Below, piece by piece: positions 1 to 8,492 of a DNA stretch of 64,000 bases. The notes beneath the pieces were generated by a model, which was given only the letters and a program-made list of their open reading frames with translations, did no database searches and was not told the DNA's origin. The first letter of the stretch is position 1, and every line of letters begins with the position of its first letter. The DNA comes from Acidobacteriota bacterium (GTDB lineage Bacteria > Acidobacteriota > Blastocatellia > RBC074). The DNA lies in NCBI GenBank assembly GCA_018268995.1, contig JAFDVL010000010.1, positions 1 to 64,000 on the forward strand, in the 5' to 3' direction. The position numbers were made by a program, and so were the translations under genes.

Positions 1-1050
1 TTAAGCTTCTGTCATGCAGTTAGCGAATCCACATACAAAAACGCATTTGCGAACATCAAGGATCTCCTTGATAAAGAGAAAGAAGTCAAAAACAATTTGA
101 TCTCTTGATCTATCAAGGTCATCAATAAAAATAATCAGTGGTTTGTCCTGGAGTTGGTCAGAAAGAACGTCGGATACATAGTCTTTTGTTACACTCAAAG
201 ACCCTGTAAGTCGAGATTGAAAAAGCTCATCAAAAAGGGTTCCGACACTCGCTATATTGATTGCTGCCCGTGAGGATTTTCCGACGACCGAGATAAGTTT
301 ATGAAGTACGTTTTTTCTTTTGAAAGGGCCTATTTTTATTCCTCGCCATTCCGCAATCCCAGCATCAATTGATTTGATGAAGCCTGCTTTTGCCTCCTCT
401 GTATCTTTATATTGCCAGCTATCGAAGAAAGCTGTTGGATAGCCAGCATCCTTTGCATATCTTCTAACAAAATTGAGGCAGGTAGTTTTGCCTGATCCCC
501 ATTCACCTGTGACTGCAATTCTTGCAGGCGCGCTTGGTAAGCTTTGAATCATCTCGAAAAGATTTTCGCAAAATTGTGTCCTACCAAGTAAATCCTCAGC
601 CGGATCAAGCAACGAATCATCTGCACCCCTTACCTCTTCACTCGCAGCCTTCAATCCGCGCCTGAAAAGATAGAGTGACGCACTAAAGATTATTAGGAAG
701 GAGATTGGATATTTGATCCACCAATAGAATGGGAATGCCCAGTGAAATAGAAGCAAGGGAACAGAAATGGACAAAAAAAGCACAGGTTTCCAAAAAGCTT
801 TCAGCCAGTGCCAAATCGTTTTCCCGTTCCATAAAAGAAGCCCTGCCAAAATTCCACCAGTGATAATGCTATAGACTGAGACCGATTGTTGATGAATGAG
901 GGAAAGACTTTTTTCAAGATATTCCTTGGGAATGAGATCCCACAATGCCTTTGAAAGCCCCATCAATGCGGCAATTGTTGGGGCTAACGAGAATACTCTT
1001 AGCCATTCATATTTTTTAAGCTTCTCCTGTATCCAACGGTTCAATTCCAT
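1..1050 (-). CDS. KAP-family P-loop NTPase, membrane-anchored, apparently short
   Basis: The 349-residue product has about four hydrophobic segments (roughly residues 17-35, 57-75, 86-105 and 112-129). A P-loop domain follows, with Walker A GEWGSGKTT at 182-190 and Walker B LIIFIDDLDR near 305-314. This order (membrane segments near a KAP NTPase) is known for KAP proteins, whose roles are mostly unknown; some sit in defence loci. The stop codon is at bases 1-3 of the window, only about 35 residues after Walker B, whereas KAP proteins usually run well beyond that point. So the gene may be truncated or frameshifted just outside the window. The start is taken at the ATG at 1050; an in-frame TTG at 1068 is possible, and no clear ribosome site precedes either. 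It is divergent from the toxin-antitoxin pair next door. Confidence 0.75.
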   Translation of the reverse strand: MELNRWIQEKLKKYEWLRVFSLAPTIAALMGLSKALWDLIPKEYLEKSLSLIHQQSVSVYSIITGGILAGLLLWNGKTIWHWLKAFWKPVLFLSISVPLLLFHWAFPFYWWIKYPISFLIIFSASLYLFRRGLKAASEEVRGADDSLLDPAEDLLGRTQFCENLFEMIQSLPSAPARIAVTGEWGSGKTTCLNFVRRYAKDAGYPTAFFDSWQYKDTEEAKAGFIKSIDAGIAEWRGIKIGPFKRKNVLHKLISVVGKSSRAAINIASVGTLFDELFQSRLTGSLSVTKDYVSDVLSDQLQDKPLIIFIDDLDRSRDQIVFDFFLFIKEILDVRKCVFVCGFANCMTEA

Positions 1051-1141
1051 AAGTAAAGTGTACGTCAATGTATGTAATACGCATAAAGAACGCTGTCGCT
1101 ACCTACAAAAACGCGGTATGCTTCGCAAACGAGGTGATCTT

Positions 1142-1420
1142 ATGAGTGTACAAACAATCACGATTGAAGTGGATCAATTGACAGCCGTAATTCTCAAATC
1201 CAAAGCTGAAGCGAAAGGACTCACGATTTCTGATTTGCTCCGTTCACTGGCAGAAAACGAAGCGCCAATACCACCGCCCTTCGAAACTGCATCACCAGAA
1301 GAACGGGCGAGGGCGGTTGAAGAATGGGCCAACCGTCCACGTTCGATGGCACCGCCATTATCTGATGAGGCGATCAGTCGAGACCACATTTATGGAGAAC
1401 GGGAAGAAAAACAGTTATGA
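1142..1420 (+). CDS. VapB-like antitoxin
   Basis: A 92-residue protein whose stop overlaps the start of the PIN-domain gene by four bases (ATGA), the usual antitoxin-toxin arrangement. The N-terminal half (MSVQTITIEVDQLTAVIL, then LTISDLLRSL) looks like a short DNA-binding or dimerisation segment. The Pro-rich, charged C-terminal half would be the toxin-binding tail. I cannot assign a named antitoxin family from sequence alone, so the role rests mainly on context. The start follows an AGGTGAT ribosome site; a longer in-frame reading upstream overlaps the divergent KAP gene and is unlikely. Such antitoxins normally repress their own operon. Confidence 0.7.
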   Translation: MSVQTITIEVDQLTAVILKSKAEAKGLTISDLLRSLAENEAPIPPPFETASPEERARAVEEWANRPRSMAPPLSDEAISRDHIYGEREEKQL

Positions 1421-1854
1421 GCTACTTGCTGGACTCAAATATCCTGTTGCGGATGGCGCAGCCCACACACGCGATGCACGCTGAAGCGACGCACGCGACT
1501 GCGGCACTCTTACGGCGAGGCGAAACGATTCACGTCATTCCGCAAATTCTCTATGAGTTTTGGTCTGTCGCCACCCGCGAAATTCAGTACAACGGTTTAG
1601 GGCTTTCTATCCCGGATGCACACGCCGAACTAGCGCGGCTCAAAACGATCTTTATTTTTTTGCCGGACTCTTCTGCGATCTATCCAGAATGGGAGCGATT
1701 AGTTATGCAGTATGCCGTGAAAGGGCGCGATTCACACGATACCCGCATTGTTGCTGCGATGAATGTACATCAGCTCACCCATCTTTTGACTTTCAATAAA
1801 GACGATTTCAAGCGATTTCCTTCACTCACCGTTCTCCTGCCCTCAGACATTTAA
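1417..1854 (+). CDS. vapC: PIN-domain ribonuclease toxin (VapC family)
   Basis: A 145-residue PIN domain of normal length. The acidic metal-binding residues are visible: D6 in LLDSNILL, E47 in QILYEFW, D105 and D108 in GRDSHDTRI, and D129/D130 near the end in TFNKDDF. PIN toxins cleave RNA, often tRNA or rRNA, when freed from the antitoxin. It is translationally coupled to the upstream antitoxin gene and the pair looks intact. It converges on the phosphodiesterase gene with one base between the two stops. Confidence 0.88.
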   Translation: MSYLLDSNILLRMAQPTHAMHAEATHATAALLRRGETIHVIPQILYEFWSVATREIQYNGLGLSIPDAHAELARLKTIFIFLPDSSAIYPEWERLVMQYAVKGRDSHDTRIVAAMNVHQLTHLLTFNKDDFKRFPSLTVLLPSDI

Positions 1855-1855
1855 G

Positions 1856-3097
1856 CTAATGATTGCTCGGCCATTGCACGCCCAAAATCGCAGCTAGTCG
1901 CGGCGCAATAGTTAGCATCGAAGCACGCGGTTTGCGGGCAGGTTTGATGCCCTTGCCCCACACGATAAATGACGACGCGTAGTCTTTTCGCCCCGGCCAT
2001 AAGCCATGAACGCCGCGTTCAGTGGGTTCAGCAAACACTTCGCCAGGTTTGGCGACACCGAATAAGAAATGTTCGGCGGACTCAAAGACAGCGGCGGATT
2101 TCGCCAACTCCGGCGCAAATCGTTGCACTTCCTCTTTCGGGACTTCGCGCCCGATGCCGTGTTTGTTACTGGCGGAAGCGGTGCGCAACCATTCGACGAC
2201 GCGGGTGTCGTTGGCTATAAGCCAGCCGGGTTTCATTTCAACGCTGCCGGAAACGCCTTCCTGTTTGAGGATTTGATTGATGTCTACGACTTTGTCGGCG
2301 CGCTCGAAGCCGTGATCGGACACCACCGCGATGACCATATTTTTTGGCGCGGCGGCGAGCATTTTTCCGATCAGCTCATCGCTGTACTCAATCATCGCGT
2401 TTGCTTCGCGCGAAAAGGGGCCGTTGTGATGGGCTTCGGAGTCGTGGTCTACCAAGTGAAGCAAAATCAAATCCGGCTTTTCGTGTTGGAGCAGATACAC
2501 CGTTGCCTGTGTACGCGTGCGATCATCCATCCAGTCCTGCGTGAACGACGGAAACACACGTGTGATCTTTTCGACCAGGCCGGGCGTAGCTTTGGATTCG
2601 ATAGAACGCAAATCCATACCGCCGCCATTGCGCCGCTGAAAGTATTCGGGCAGATTGAAATCAATTGCCGCGTTGACAGTGACAGGCCACGTAATCGCCG
2701 CGCTTTTCAATCCGGCTTTTTGAGTCGCGTGCCAGAGCGTTTTCGACTTCAGCAAATTCACATCCCAGTAATAATCGCCGCCTTCTGCCGTTGGTCGGCG
2801 ATTGCCGAGGATGCCGTGTTCAGCGGGCGCAACGCCCGTGATCAGCGTCGTGTGCGAAGACCAGGTGACGGTCGGGAAGACGCCTTCGATGCCTTCGGTG
2901 ACTTCGCCTTCACGCATCAGTTTGCGCAGATTCGGAATCTTCAATCCTAGTTTGTCCGCATCACGCAGGTAGCGATAATCCAACCCGTCAACCGAGATTA
3001 CAAGCAATGAATTTGCCCTTGCCGCGCGTTTGGGTTGCGCAACGGCGAGCAGGGAAAAGGCAATCAAAAGCGGAAAGAGGAGCAAGAATCGTTTCAT
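1856..3097 (-). CDS. Exported alkaline phosphatase-superfamily phosphodiesterase/nucleotide pyrophosphatase
   Basis: A 413-residue secreted member of the type I phosphodiesterase/nucleotide pyrophosphatase branch of the alkaline phosphatase superfamily. Residues 1-20 form a signal peptide ([20 protein letters not shown]). Metal and nucleophile motifs follow: SVDG with D37, the [12 protein letters not shown] segment with T78 as likely nucleophile, [15 protein letters not shown] and a late HG near the C-terminus (RGVHGLWPG). These proteins hydrolyse phosphodiesters or nucleotides in the periplasm; the substrate cannot be told here. A longer reading from 3208 would bury the signal peptide behind 37 residues, so the ATG at 3097 is preferred. 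Confidence 0.88.
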   Translation of the reverse strand: MKRFLLLFPLLIAFSLLAVAQPKRAARANSLLVISVDGLDYRYLRDADKLGLKIPNLRKLMREGEVTEGIEGVFPTVTWSSHTTLITGVAPAEHGILGNRRPTAEGGDYYWDVNLLKSKTLWHATQKAGLKSAAITWPVTVNAAIDFNLPEYFQRRNGGGMDLRSIESKATPGLVEKITRVFPSFTQDWMDDRTRTQATVYLLQHEKPDLILLHLVDHDSEAHHNGPFSREANAMIEYSDELIGKMLAAAPKNMVIAVVSDHGFERADKVVDINQILKQEGVSGSVEMKPGWLIANDTRVVEWLRTASASNKHGIGREVPKEEVQRFAPELAKSAAVFESAEHFLFGVAKPGEVFAEPTERGVHGLWPGRKDYASSFIVWGKGIKPARKPRASMLTIAPRLAAILGVQWPSNH

Positions 3098-3260
3098 TGC
3101 CACAGTTTCAGGATTCAGGCGGAAGAAGTAAAGCCTCCACGCTTTGCTATAGCCAGTTTCCTTGCAACGAAACGCTTGGTAGGCTACCGTACGGCTCGGT
3201 TTCTTCACGACGCGCTGCCGTCACAATTTATCCAACGTGCTGAAACGAACGATTCCCAAA

Positions 3261-3337
3261 AAGGTAGGATCGGCGTCCCGCCTGTCCTGACACGGCAATA
3301 ATCAAACACCTGACAGGCAGAATGCCGATTCTACCTT
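3261..3337. repeat. Intergenic imperfect palindrome
   Basis: Arms at 3261-3286 and 3312-3337 match at 22 of 26 positions as inverted repeats, with a 25-base spacer. It ends about 5 bases before the ribosome site of the transporter gene, so it would form a hairpin in that leader. One of a dozen intergenic palindromes in the window; no second copy was seen. Confidence 0.75.
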
Positions 3338-3354
3338 CCCTGAGGAGAATATAC

Positions 3355-4731
3355 ATGGCTCAAACGCTTGAACGCCTTGAAGGTGCCACGCCCACTTCCG
3401 AAAGTTGGCTGGATCGCTTTGCGCGAATTATGGGGCGGTTTGTGCCGGATGCAATTACGGCTTCAATCATTTTCATGCTGATTTTAGCCGGGATGGCGTT
3501 GATGCTTGGCAATTCGCCAGCAAAGGTGATGGACGCCTATTCACAAGGGCTATGGTCGTTGCTGGCGTTCACGATGCAGATGACGTTGATCATCACGCTC
3601 AGTTCGGTGTTGGGGGCAACGCCGTTCTTTCGCAAAATGATCATGACGTTGTCTCGATTGCCAAAGACCACAACGCAGGTCGTTGCCTTGGCCGTGCTGA
3701 TTGTTGCGGTGGCGTCGTATTTTTACTGGGGGCTGGGCATTGCGCTTTGCCCATTGGTGGCGATTCATTTTTCCCGCGAAGCCGAACGCAAAGGCATTCC
3801 GGTAGATTTTTTGTTTTTGCTGGCGGCAGTGTGGGGGGCGAACGCGTGCTGGCAATATGGTTTATCTTCGAGTGCAGCTTTGTTGATGGCAACGCCAGGG
3901 CATTTTCTGGAAAAGACGACGGGCTTGATGCCGCTTTCGACCACGATCTGGGCACCGGCATCCATTCTGATGGAAGTTGCGTATATATCTTTGGTGATGA
4001 TTGTCGGGCGAGTGTTGATGCCAAAGACGTGTCGGCCTCTGTCAAACTTTCCTGATGCTTACAAGTTGGCGGAAGAGTTGCCGATGGTCGAAACTCCACC
4101 ACAGAATTTATCAGAACGGATGGAGCGCAATTCGCTGATTTTGTCCGTGTTATGGCTTGCTTTGCTGGGTTGGCTCTACAACCACTTTTTCGTCAAACGA
4201 CTAAGCCTGGACATCAACGCTCTGAACACGATTTTGTTGTTCTTGTGTTTGCTGTTGCATCGCAATATCCATCGGTTCACTGAAGCCTTAAAACACGCGG
4301 TGTTGTCCTGCTGGCCCGTCATCGTGATGTATCACTTGTACGCAGGTGTAGCGGGGTTGATTCAACACACGAGCGTCGGCGAATTTCTGGCGGGGATGAT
4401 TGCAGTAGTTTCGACCCCGTATACCTTTCCGATCATCGCCGCGATTTCCGGCACGATTGTCGCGGTCTTTGTACCTTCGAGCGGTGGCCAATGGGTGATT
4501 CAGGGCTTTGTCACCTCGAAAGCGGCTGCGACTGTTGGATTGACTATGCAGCGTGGATTATTAGCGCTCAGCGTAGGCGACCACATGGGAAACTTAACCG
4601 CACCCTTTTGGTATATGGTGGTGGCGGGCATTACGCGCGTGAACTTCCGCGAATTCTATGGCTATGGGCTGATTTACGCCGCGTTGTGGTTCGTTGTAGG
4701 TGTGATTGTGTTTACGTTTGCGCCGTGTTGA
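3355..4731 (+). CDS. atoE: Short-chain fatty acid transporter (AtoE/TIGR00366 family)
   Basis: A 458-residue polytopic inner-membrane protein with about 11-12 hydrophobic segments across its length, as is usual for the family. AtoE-type carriers import short-chain fatty acids such as acetoacetate and butyrate. Family-like features include the N-terminal WLDRFARIMGRFVPDAITAS segment, the FYWGLGIALCPLVA region and the late VPSSGGQWVIQG motif. The ATG at 3355 follows a GAGGAG ribosome site at 3342-3347; an in-frame ATG at 3322 lies within the upstream palindrome and is less likely. No thiolase or CoA-transferase genes are adjacent, so the substrate is inferred from family only. Confidence 0.82.
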   Translation: MAQTLERLEGATPTSESWLDRFARIMGRFVPDAITASIIFMLILAGMALMLGNSPAKVMDAYSQGLWSLLAFTMQMTLIITLSSVLGATPFFRKMIMTLSRLPKTTTQVVALAVLIVAVASYFYWGLGIALCPLVAIHFSREAERKGIPVDFLFLLAAVWGANACWQYGLSSSAALLMATPGHFLEKTTGLMPLSTTIWAPASILMEVAYISLVMIVGRVLMPKTCRPLSNFPDAYKLAEELPMVETPPQNLSERMERNSLILSVLWLALLGWLYNHFFVKRLSLDINALNTILLFLCLLLHRNIHRFTEALKHAVLSCWPVIVMYHLYAGVAGLIQHTSVGEFLAGMIAVVSTPYTFPIIAAISGTIVAVFVPSSGGQWVIQGFVTSKAAATVGLTMQRGLLALSVGDHMGNLTAPFWYMVVAGITRVNFREFYGYGLIYAALWFVVGVIVFTFAPC

Positions 4732-4750
4732 ATAGGCACACGAGAGAAGT

Positions 4751-4851
4751 GCCTGGGATAAGAGGCATGGAGTACAAGCTTTAGCTTGGCTTTTTTGCCC
4801 CATTAGATAAAGCCAAGCTAAAGCTTGTACTCCATGCCTCTTATCTCAGGC
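4751..4851. repeat. Long intergenic palindrome, copy 1 of a repeated element
   Basis: Arms at about 4751-4793 and 4809-4851 form an inverted repeat of about 43 bp with one mismatch in its outer part (gcctgggataag against gcctgagataag). The inner arm, catggagtacaagctttagc and onward, is the same sequence as the element at 7339-7412. This copy has an extra outer stem of about 12 bp. It lies between the transporter and the redoxin gene and may also end the transporter transcript. Confidence 0.9.
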
Positions 4852-4872
4852 CTTCGTACACTTATACGAAGG
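4851..4872 (+). promoter_or_regulatory. Hairpin covering the ribosome binding site of the redoxin gene
   Basis: CCTTCGTA (4851-4858) pairs perfectly with TACGAAGG (4865-4872) around a six-base loop. The right arm contains most of the GAAGGAG ribosome site (4868-4874) of the gene starting at 4880. The stem could therefore mask translation initiation. It abuts the palindrome to its left. The pairing is seen; regulation is inference. Confidence 0.5.
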
Positions 4873-4879
4873 AGATAAA

Positions 4880-6025
4880 ATGAATCTTTTCCTTATCATT
4901 GGCTTGCTTCTGCTGACTTCGATGATAATTGCAGCAGAGCCGAATCGTCGCACGATGATCTATGATGGCAAGGTCACGGAAGTGACTTCAAACTCTGCCG
5001 CAGGCGCTGCGGATTTGTGGATCACGCTGGAAGACCTGAAGCGTGCGACCGGCTTTGAAAACAAGCCGAAAGGCGTATGCCGCGATGAGCTTTGTTTTCC
5101 GCTGCCCAAAGCGCGCAAATCTGCTTTCCTCAACCAGCAAGGTAAAGCTACCTGGTTTAATCTCAGCGAATTTGCGCGGCTCGTGCGCCAACCTGTGGCG
5201 TTTGATGTCGAAGCTGCGATCTGGTTTTTCGGGCCGCGTGCAGATGAACAAAATGGCTATGTCTCTTCATTAAAGGCACCAGATTTCAAGCTGCCGGATC
5301 TGAATGGCAAGCTGCATTTGCTGGCGGATTATCGCGGCAAAAAAGTGTTGTTGCTGACGTGGGCTTCGTGGTGAGGGTGCCGCTTTGATCTGCCTGGATG
5401 GCAGAAATTGTATAGCGAACTGAAGGGCAAAAATTTCGAGATTATTTCCGTTGCGCAAGACACCGGAGGCATCAAGGATGCCGGGCAGTGGATCACTGCT
5501 GCCAAACCAGAATACACCGTGCTGATTGATACGAAGCATCTGGTCACGCGCCTTTACAACATGGTCAATGTGCCGACAGCGGTCTGGATCAATGAAAAGG
5601 GGCGCATCGTGCGTCCGAACGAAGTCGCCTACGTGGACAATCGTTTCACCAGCATGCACAAAATCGAAGCTGCGCCTTATCTGGATGCCATTCGTGATTG
5701 GGTAGCTAATGGCGACAAGAGCATTTTTGCTCTGAGTGAGCAACAGTTGAAAGCGCAACTGGAACAGCAGAAGCCGGAATGGGCATTGGCGGCGGCGGAA
5801 TTCGCTTTGGCGGAGCATCTTTATCAGTCAGGGCAAGCCGCGGCCTCTATCCGACATTACAAGGAAGCGCAACGGCTCAATCCTGACAACTGGAATTACA
5901 AACGTCAGGCGTGGGCGCTATCGAATGCTGATCGCGATTACGGCACCAATTTTACAAAGGAAGTACAAAAGCTGAATGGCAAGCCCTATTATCCGCCGCG
6001 CCGCTTGCCGGAAGTCAAAAAATAG
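4880..6025 (+). CDS. Exported TlpA/redoxin-family protein with in-frame UGA, probable selenoprotein
   Basis: Reading through the UGA at 5372-5374 gives one 381-residue protein. It has a signal peptide (residues 1 to about 19), an N-terminal region of about 110 residues of unknown fold, a redoxin domain (about 130-280) and a C-terminal TPR-like helical region (EHLYQSGQAAASIRHYKEA). The UGA is codon 165, in WASW-UGA-GCRFDLPGW. Related thioredoxin-fold proteins have Cys at this place after WASW, so the active site would be Sec-Gly-Cys. No frameshift is needed, and the reading frame on both sides looks coding. A hairpin at 5389-5405 could be the SECIS element. A simple nonsense mutation cannot be excluded. 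The GAAGGAG site 6 bases before the ATG fixes the start. Likely periplasmic thiol/selenol redox role. Confidence 0.78.
5389..5405 (+). promoter_or_regulatory. Candidate bacterial SECIS hairpin in the redoxin gene
   Basis: TCTGCC (5389-5394) pairs with GGCAGA (5400-5405), a 6-bp stem closing the loop TGGAT. The loop begins 21 bases after the UGA and has a G in its second position. This agrees with the usual bacterial SECIS description: a small stem inside the coding region about 16-37 bases downstream of UGA, with a G early in the apical loop. SelB binding itself cannot be seen. Confidence 0.55.
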
Positions 6026-6031
6026 TCGGCG

Positions 6032-7318
6032 TTAGCTGCGCGCTGTGGCATTGGCATCTTTCGGCGTCGCCCAGTGTTTGCGATATTGACGTTTCAAATA
6101 GCGACTGGCTTCGGCATCGCCGAGGATCATTTCAGTTTTCGCCTCGAATTTTAGGTTGCGACCTGTCCGCGCAACAATATTTGCCAGATGGGCAAACGTA
6201 GTCGAAGTGTGGCCGATCTCAATTTCGGCGTTGGGAGCCTGACGACTGCGGATGCAATCAATGAAATTGCGGGCGTGAGTGTCAGGTTCGTTGGCATTGT
6301 CAAACAGCACTTCCTTGCCTTTGCTATCGAAAACTTTGAATCCCCATTTGCCTTCCCAGCGTCCGATTTGCACCATGCCTTCTGACCCGTACACTGCAAC
6401 GCCGTTGCCGACGCCTTCCATTTGATACGGATTCCAAATTCGCATTTCAAAGATCAATGCTTTGTCGCCGCAATTAAATGTAATGTTCATCGTGTCAGGT
6501 GTTTGCTGATCATCCTGAAAGAAAATCTTGCGCCCCATCCCGCTGACTTCGTTTGGCGCATCTACGCCAAGTGCCCAACGCGCCATGTCAATCTGATGCA
6601 CGCCGTCATTGCCCGCATCGCCCGTGCCGTAGTTCCAATGCCAGTGCCAATTGTAGTGAAAGCGATTTTCGTTGAAAGGCAACATTGGCGCGACGCCCGT
6701 CCACGTGTCGAAATCAACGCCTTTGGGAACGGTCGAATCCTGTTTCCGCCCGATGTCATCACGCAGTTGCACATCCCACGCTTTGGCCATCAGCACTTTG
6801 CCGATCTTGCCGGATTGAATGTAGGCAATCGCGCGCTGTGTCGAAGGGCGACTGCGCGATTGCGTACCGTGTTGCACGATGCGTTTGTTGCGCCGCGCGG
6901 CTTCGATCATCAAACGACCTTCGCGCAGGTTGTGCGAGCAGGGCTTTTCGACGTAGACATCTTTGCCTGCCTCACAAGCCAGAATTGTCGCAGGCGCGTG
7001 CCAGTGATCCGGCGCGGCAATCACGACAGCATCAATCGTTTTGTCGTCCAGCACACGACGCAAATCGCCGATCATCTGCGGTCGCTTGCCTGCTTTTTGT
7101 TCGACTGCATGTGCCGCTGCGCCGAGTACGCGTTCATCTACATCGCAAACGTACGCAACATTCACATCAGATAATGCAGCAAAGCCTGTTGCAAGGGCTT
7201 TGCCACGGCTGCGGACACCGATCACGGCAATGTTGACTTTATCACTGGCTGCGACTGCACCTTGGTTGATGAATGCAGTTGCGGCAAAAGCTGATGCTAC
7301 GAAATGTCGTCGGTTCAT
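6032..7318 (-). CDS. Exported Gfo/Idh/MocA-family oxidoreductase
   Basis: A 428-residue NAD(P)-dependent oxidoreductase-like protein. An N-terminal Tat-type signal (MNRRHFVASAFAATAF) precedes a Rossmann fold starting VNIAVIGVRSRGKA, with the family's EKPCSHN motif about 100 residues further on. The C-terminal half carries the Gfo/Idh/MocA alpha/beta domain, with GTGDAGNDGVHQIDMARWAL. Tat-exported members are common in bacteria that degrade plant or mucin sugars and act on sugar derivatives; the substrate is unknown. The start at 7318 follows AAGGAAT. The TMM-like PmoA-family gene lies upstream on the same strand, with a palindrome between them, so the two may be co-transcribed. Confidence 0.87.
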   Translation of the reverse strand: MNRRHFVASAFAATAFINQGAVAASDKVNIAVIGVRSRGKALATGFAALSDVNVAYVCDVDERVLGAAAHAVEQKAGKRPQMIGDLRRVLDDKTIDAVVIAAPDHWHAPATILACEAGKDVYVEKPCSHNLREGRLMIEAARRNKRIVQHGTQSRSRPSTQRAIAYIQSGKIGKVLMAKAWDVQLRDDIGRKQDSTVPKGVDFDTWTGVAPMLPFNENRFHYNWHWHWNYGTGDAGNDGVHQIDMARWALGVDAPNEVSGMGRKIFFQDDQQTPDTMNITFNCGDKALIFEMRIWNPYQMEGVGNGVAVYGSEGMVQIGRWEGKWGFKVFDSKGKEVLFDNANEPDTHARNFIDCIRSRQAPNAEIEIGHTSTTFAHLANIVARTGRNLKFEAKTEMILGDAEASRYLKRQYRKHWATPKDANATARS

Positions 7319-7338
7319 ACATTCCTTTCTTATAAGGT

Positions 7339-7412
7339 GCATGGAGTACAAGCTTTAGCTTGGCTTTTTGTGCTGATGAGAGAAAAGCCAAGCTAAAGCT
7401 TGTACTCCATGC
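7339..7412. repeat. Intergenic palindrome, copy 2 of the repeated element
   Basis: Arms at 7339-7368 and 7383-7412 are a perfect 30-bp inverted repeat around a 14-base spacer. The arm sequence (gcatggagtacaagctttag onward) is the same as the inner arm of the element at 4751-4851, but the loop and flanks differ. It lies between two same-strand genes, 20 bases before the start of the Gfo/Idh/MocA gene. Confidence 0.92.
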
Positions 7413-7420
7413 GTTTTTGA

Positions 7421-8392
7421 TCAGCGTGTTTTCACAAACGCGACATACAGTTGCTCGACGTTGCTTGCCGCTGCATCTCCATTGTGAATGACGACCCGAT
7501 AGCGAAAGGTCAGCTTTCCGTTTGCTGGAATCGTCAGGCTGCCATCGCGCGATTTGTCGTTGAAAAAATCATGTTCGCCAAAGGGATTCGCCGCGTTCAG
7601 TCCGTAGCCGCGTGCGTGCCAAAATGTTGGATGTTTCGGATTTGACGGATGATCGAAAATGGCGACGCCGACCGCTTGGTTATTGATGGTTGTCGAATAA
7701 TCCACCCACCGCGCGCGTTTGCCCCAGATGTTTTTGGTTCCTTTTAGCCCGTCGGAATTCATTAGCGTTGCGCCTCGATCCTCCCGAAACGCATCTGCAA
7801 AGCGAAAGCCGAGCAATCCTTCTTCTGTGTCGCCCATTTTCAGCGCGATGCCCTGATTGGCCAGAATCGTCGCTTGCACATCAACGACATTGTAAGCGTC
7901 GAAGCGATGAAACGTGAATTGTTCGCGCAAGGTGCCAAGCGCTTTGTTGTCAGGCGCAATCAACTCAAACTCCGCGCGAATCGTGCCTTGCTTCAGGCCG
8001 CCGCGCGTGATGGGTTTGCCTTTGAGCACGACATGTCCCACCGGCAGGGGAAGCTTTTTATCCTGCGCTTCGTTGCCGCTGATTTCGCGCCAGAAATCAA
8101 TCCCGTTGATGTCGCCGTGCGCAAACCACAACCCGCGATGCCAATGATGATCGCTGCTTTCGCCTGCGATTTTTTCCAGCGGAAATCCACGCGTCACTAC
8201 AACACCGGACGGCGTGCGCAACGGATGCAGAAACGGCTTCGGCCAATCGTTGCCGAAATGAAATGTAGTGAACGGTTTGTCGTCCATTTCGACCGTGATT
8301 TGGTTGGGCTTCACTTTTAATACGACCTGTGCCTGCGCCACGGCGCTGCAAAGCAATGCCAGACAGATCAGGGCAATCCAGCGGTTTTTCAT
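7421..8392 (-). CDS. Exported PmoA-family (DUF6807-like) protein
   Basis: A 323-residue secreted protein with a clear signal peptide (MKNRWIALICLALLCSAVAQA). The body matches what I recall of the PmoA family: HPLRTPSGVVVTRGFP near the N-terminus, then DHHWHRGLWFAHGDINGIDFW, and a C-terminal region with HPSNPKHPTFWHARGYG. Despite the family name there is no evidence of methane oxidation. Members often sit next to Gfo/Idh/MocA oxidoreductases in carbohydrate-degrading bacteria, as here, so a role in sugar or glycan use is plausible. The strand and spacing suggest an operon with the downstream oxidoreductase. Confidence 0.8.
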   Translation of the reverse strand: MKNRWIALICLALLCSAVAQAQVVLKVKPNQITVEMDDKPFTTFHFGNDWPKPFLHPLRTPSGVVVTRGFPLEKIAGESSDHHWHRGLWFAHGDINGIDFWREISGNEAQDKKLPLPVGHVVLKGKPITRGGLKQGTIRAEFELIAPDNKALGTLREQFTFHRFDAYNVVDVQATILANQGIALKMGDTEEGLLGFRFADAFREDRGATLMNSDGLKGTKNIWGKRARWVDYSTTINNQAVGVAIFDHPSNPKHPTFWHARGYGLNAANPFGEHDFFNDKSRDGSLTIPANGKLTFRYRVVIHNGDAAASNVEQLYVAFVKTR

Positions 8393-8492
8393 TGAGACTC
8401 CTTGTCAGTGATTTGCGCGGCGATTATCACATAAAGCCGCGAGTGTGGTATAGAGAACGGACACGTTTCATTCAGCAGAAAGAGGAAAAACC

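Noticed and set aside
2069..2950. 293-residue frame opposite the phosphodiesterase gene
   Set aside because: It runs antisense to a gene with clear motifs and signal peptide; composition is that of a shadow frame.
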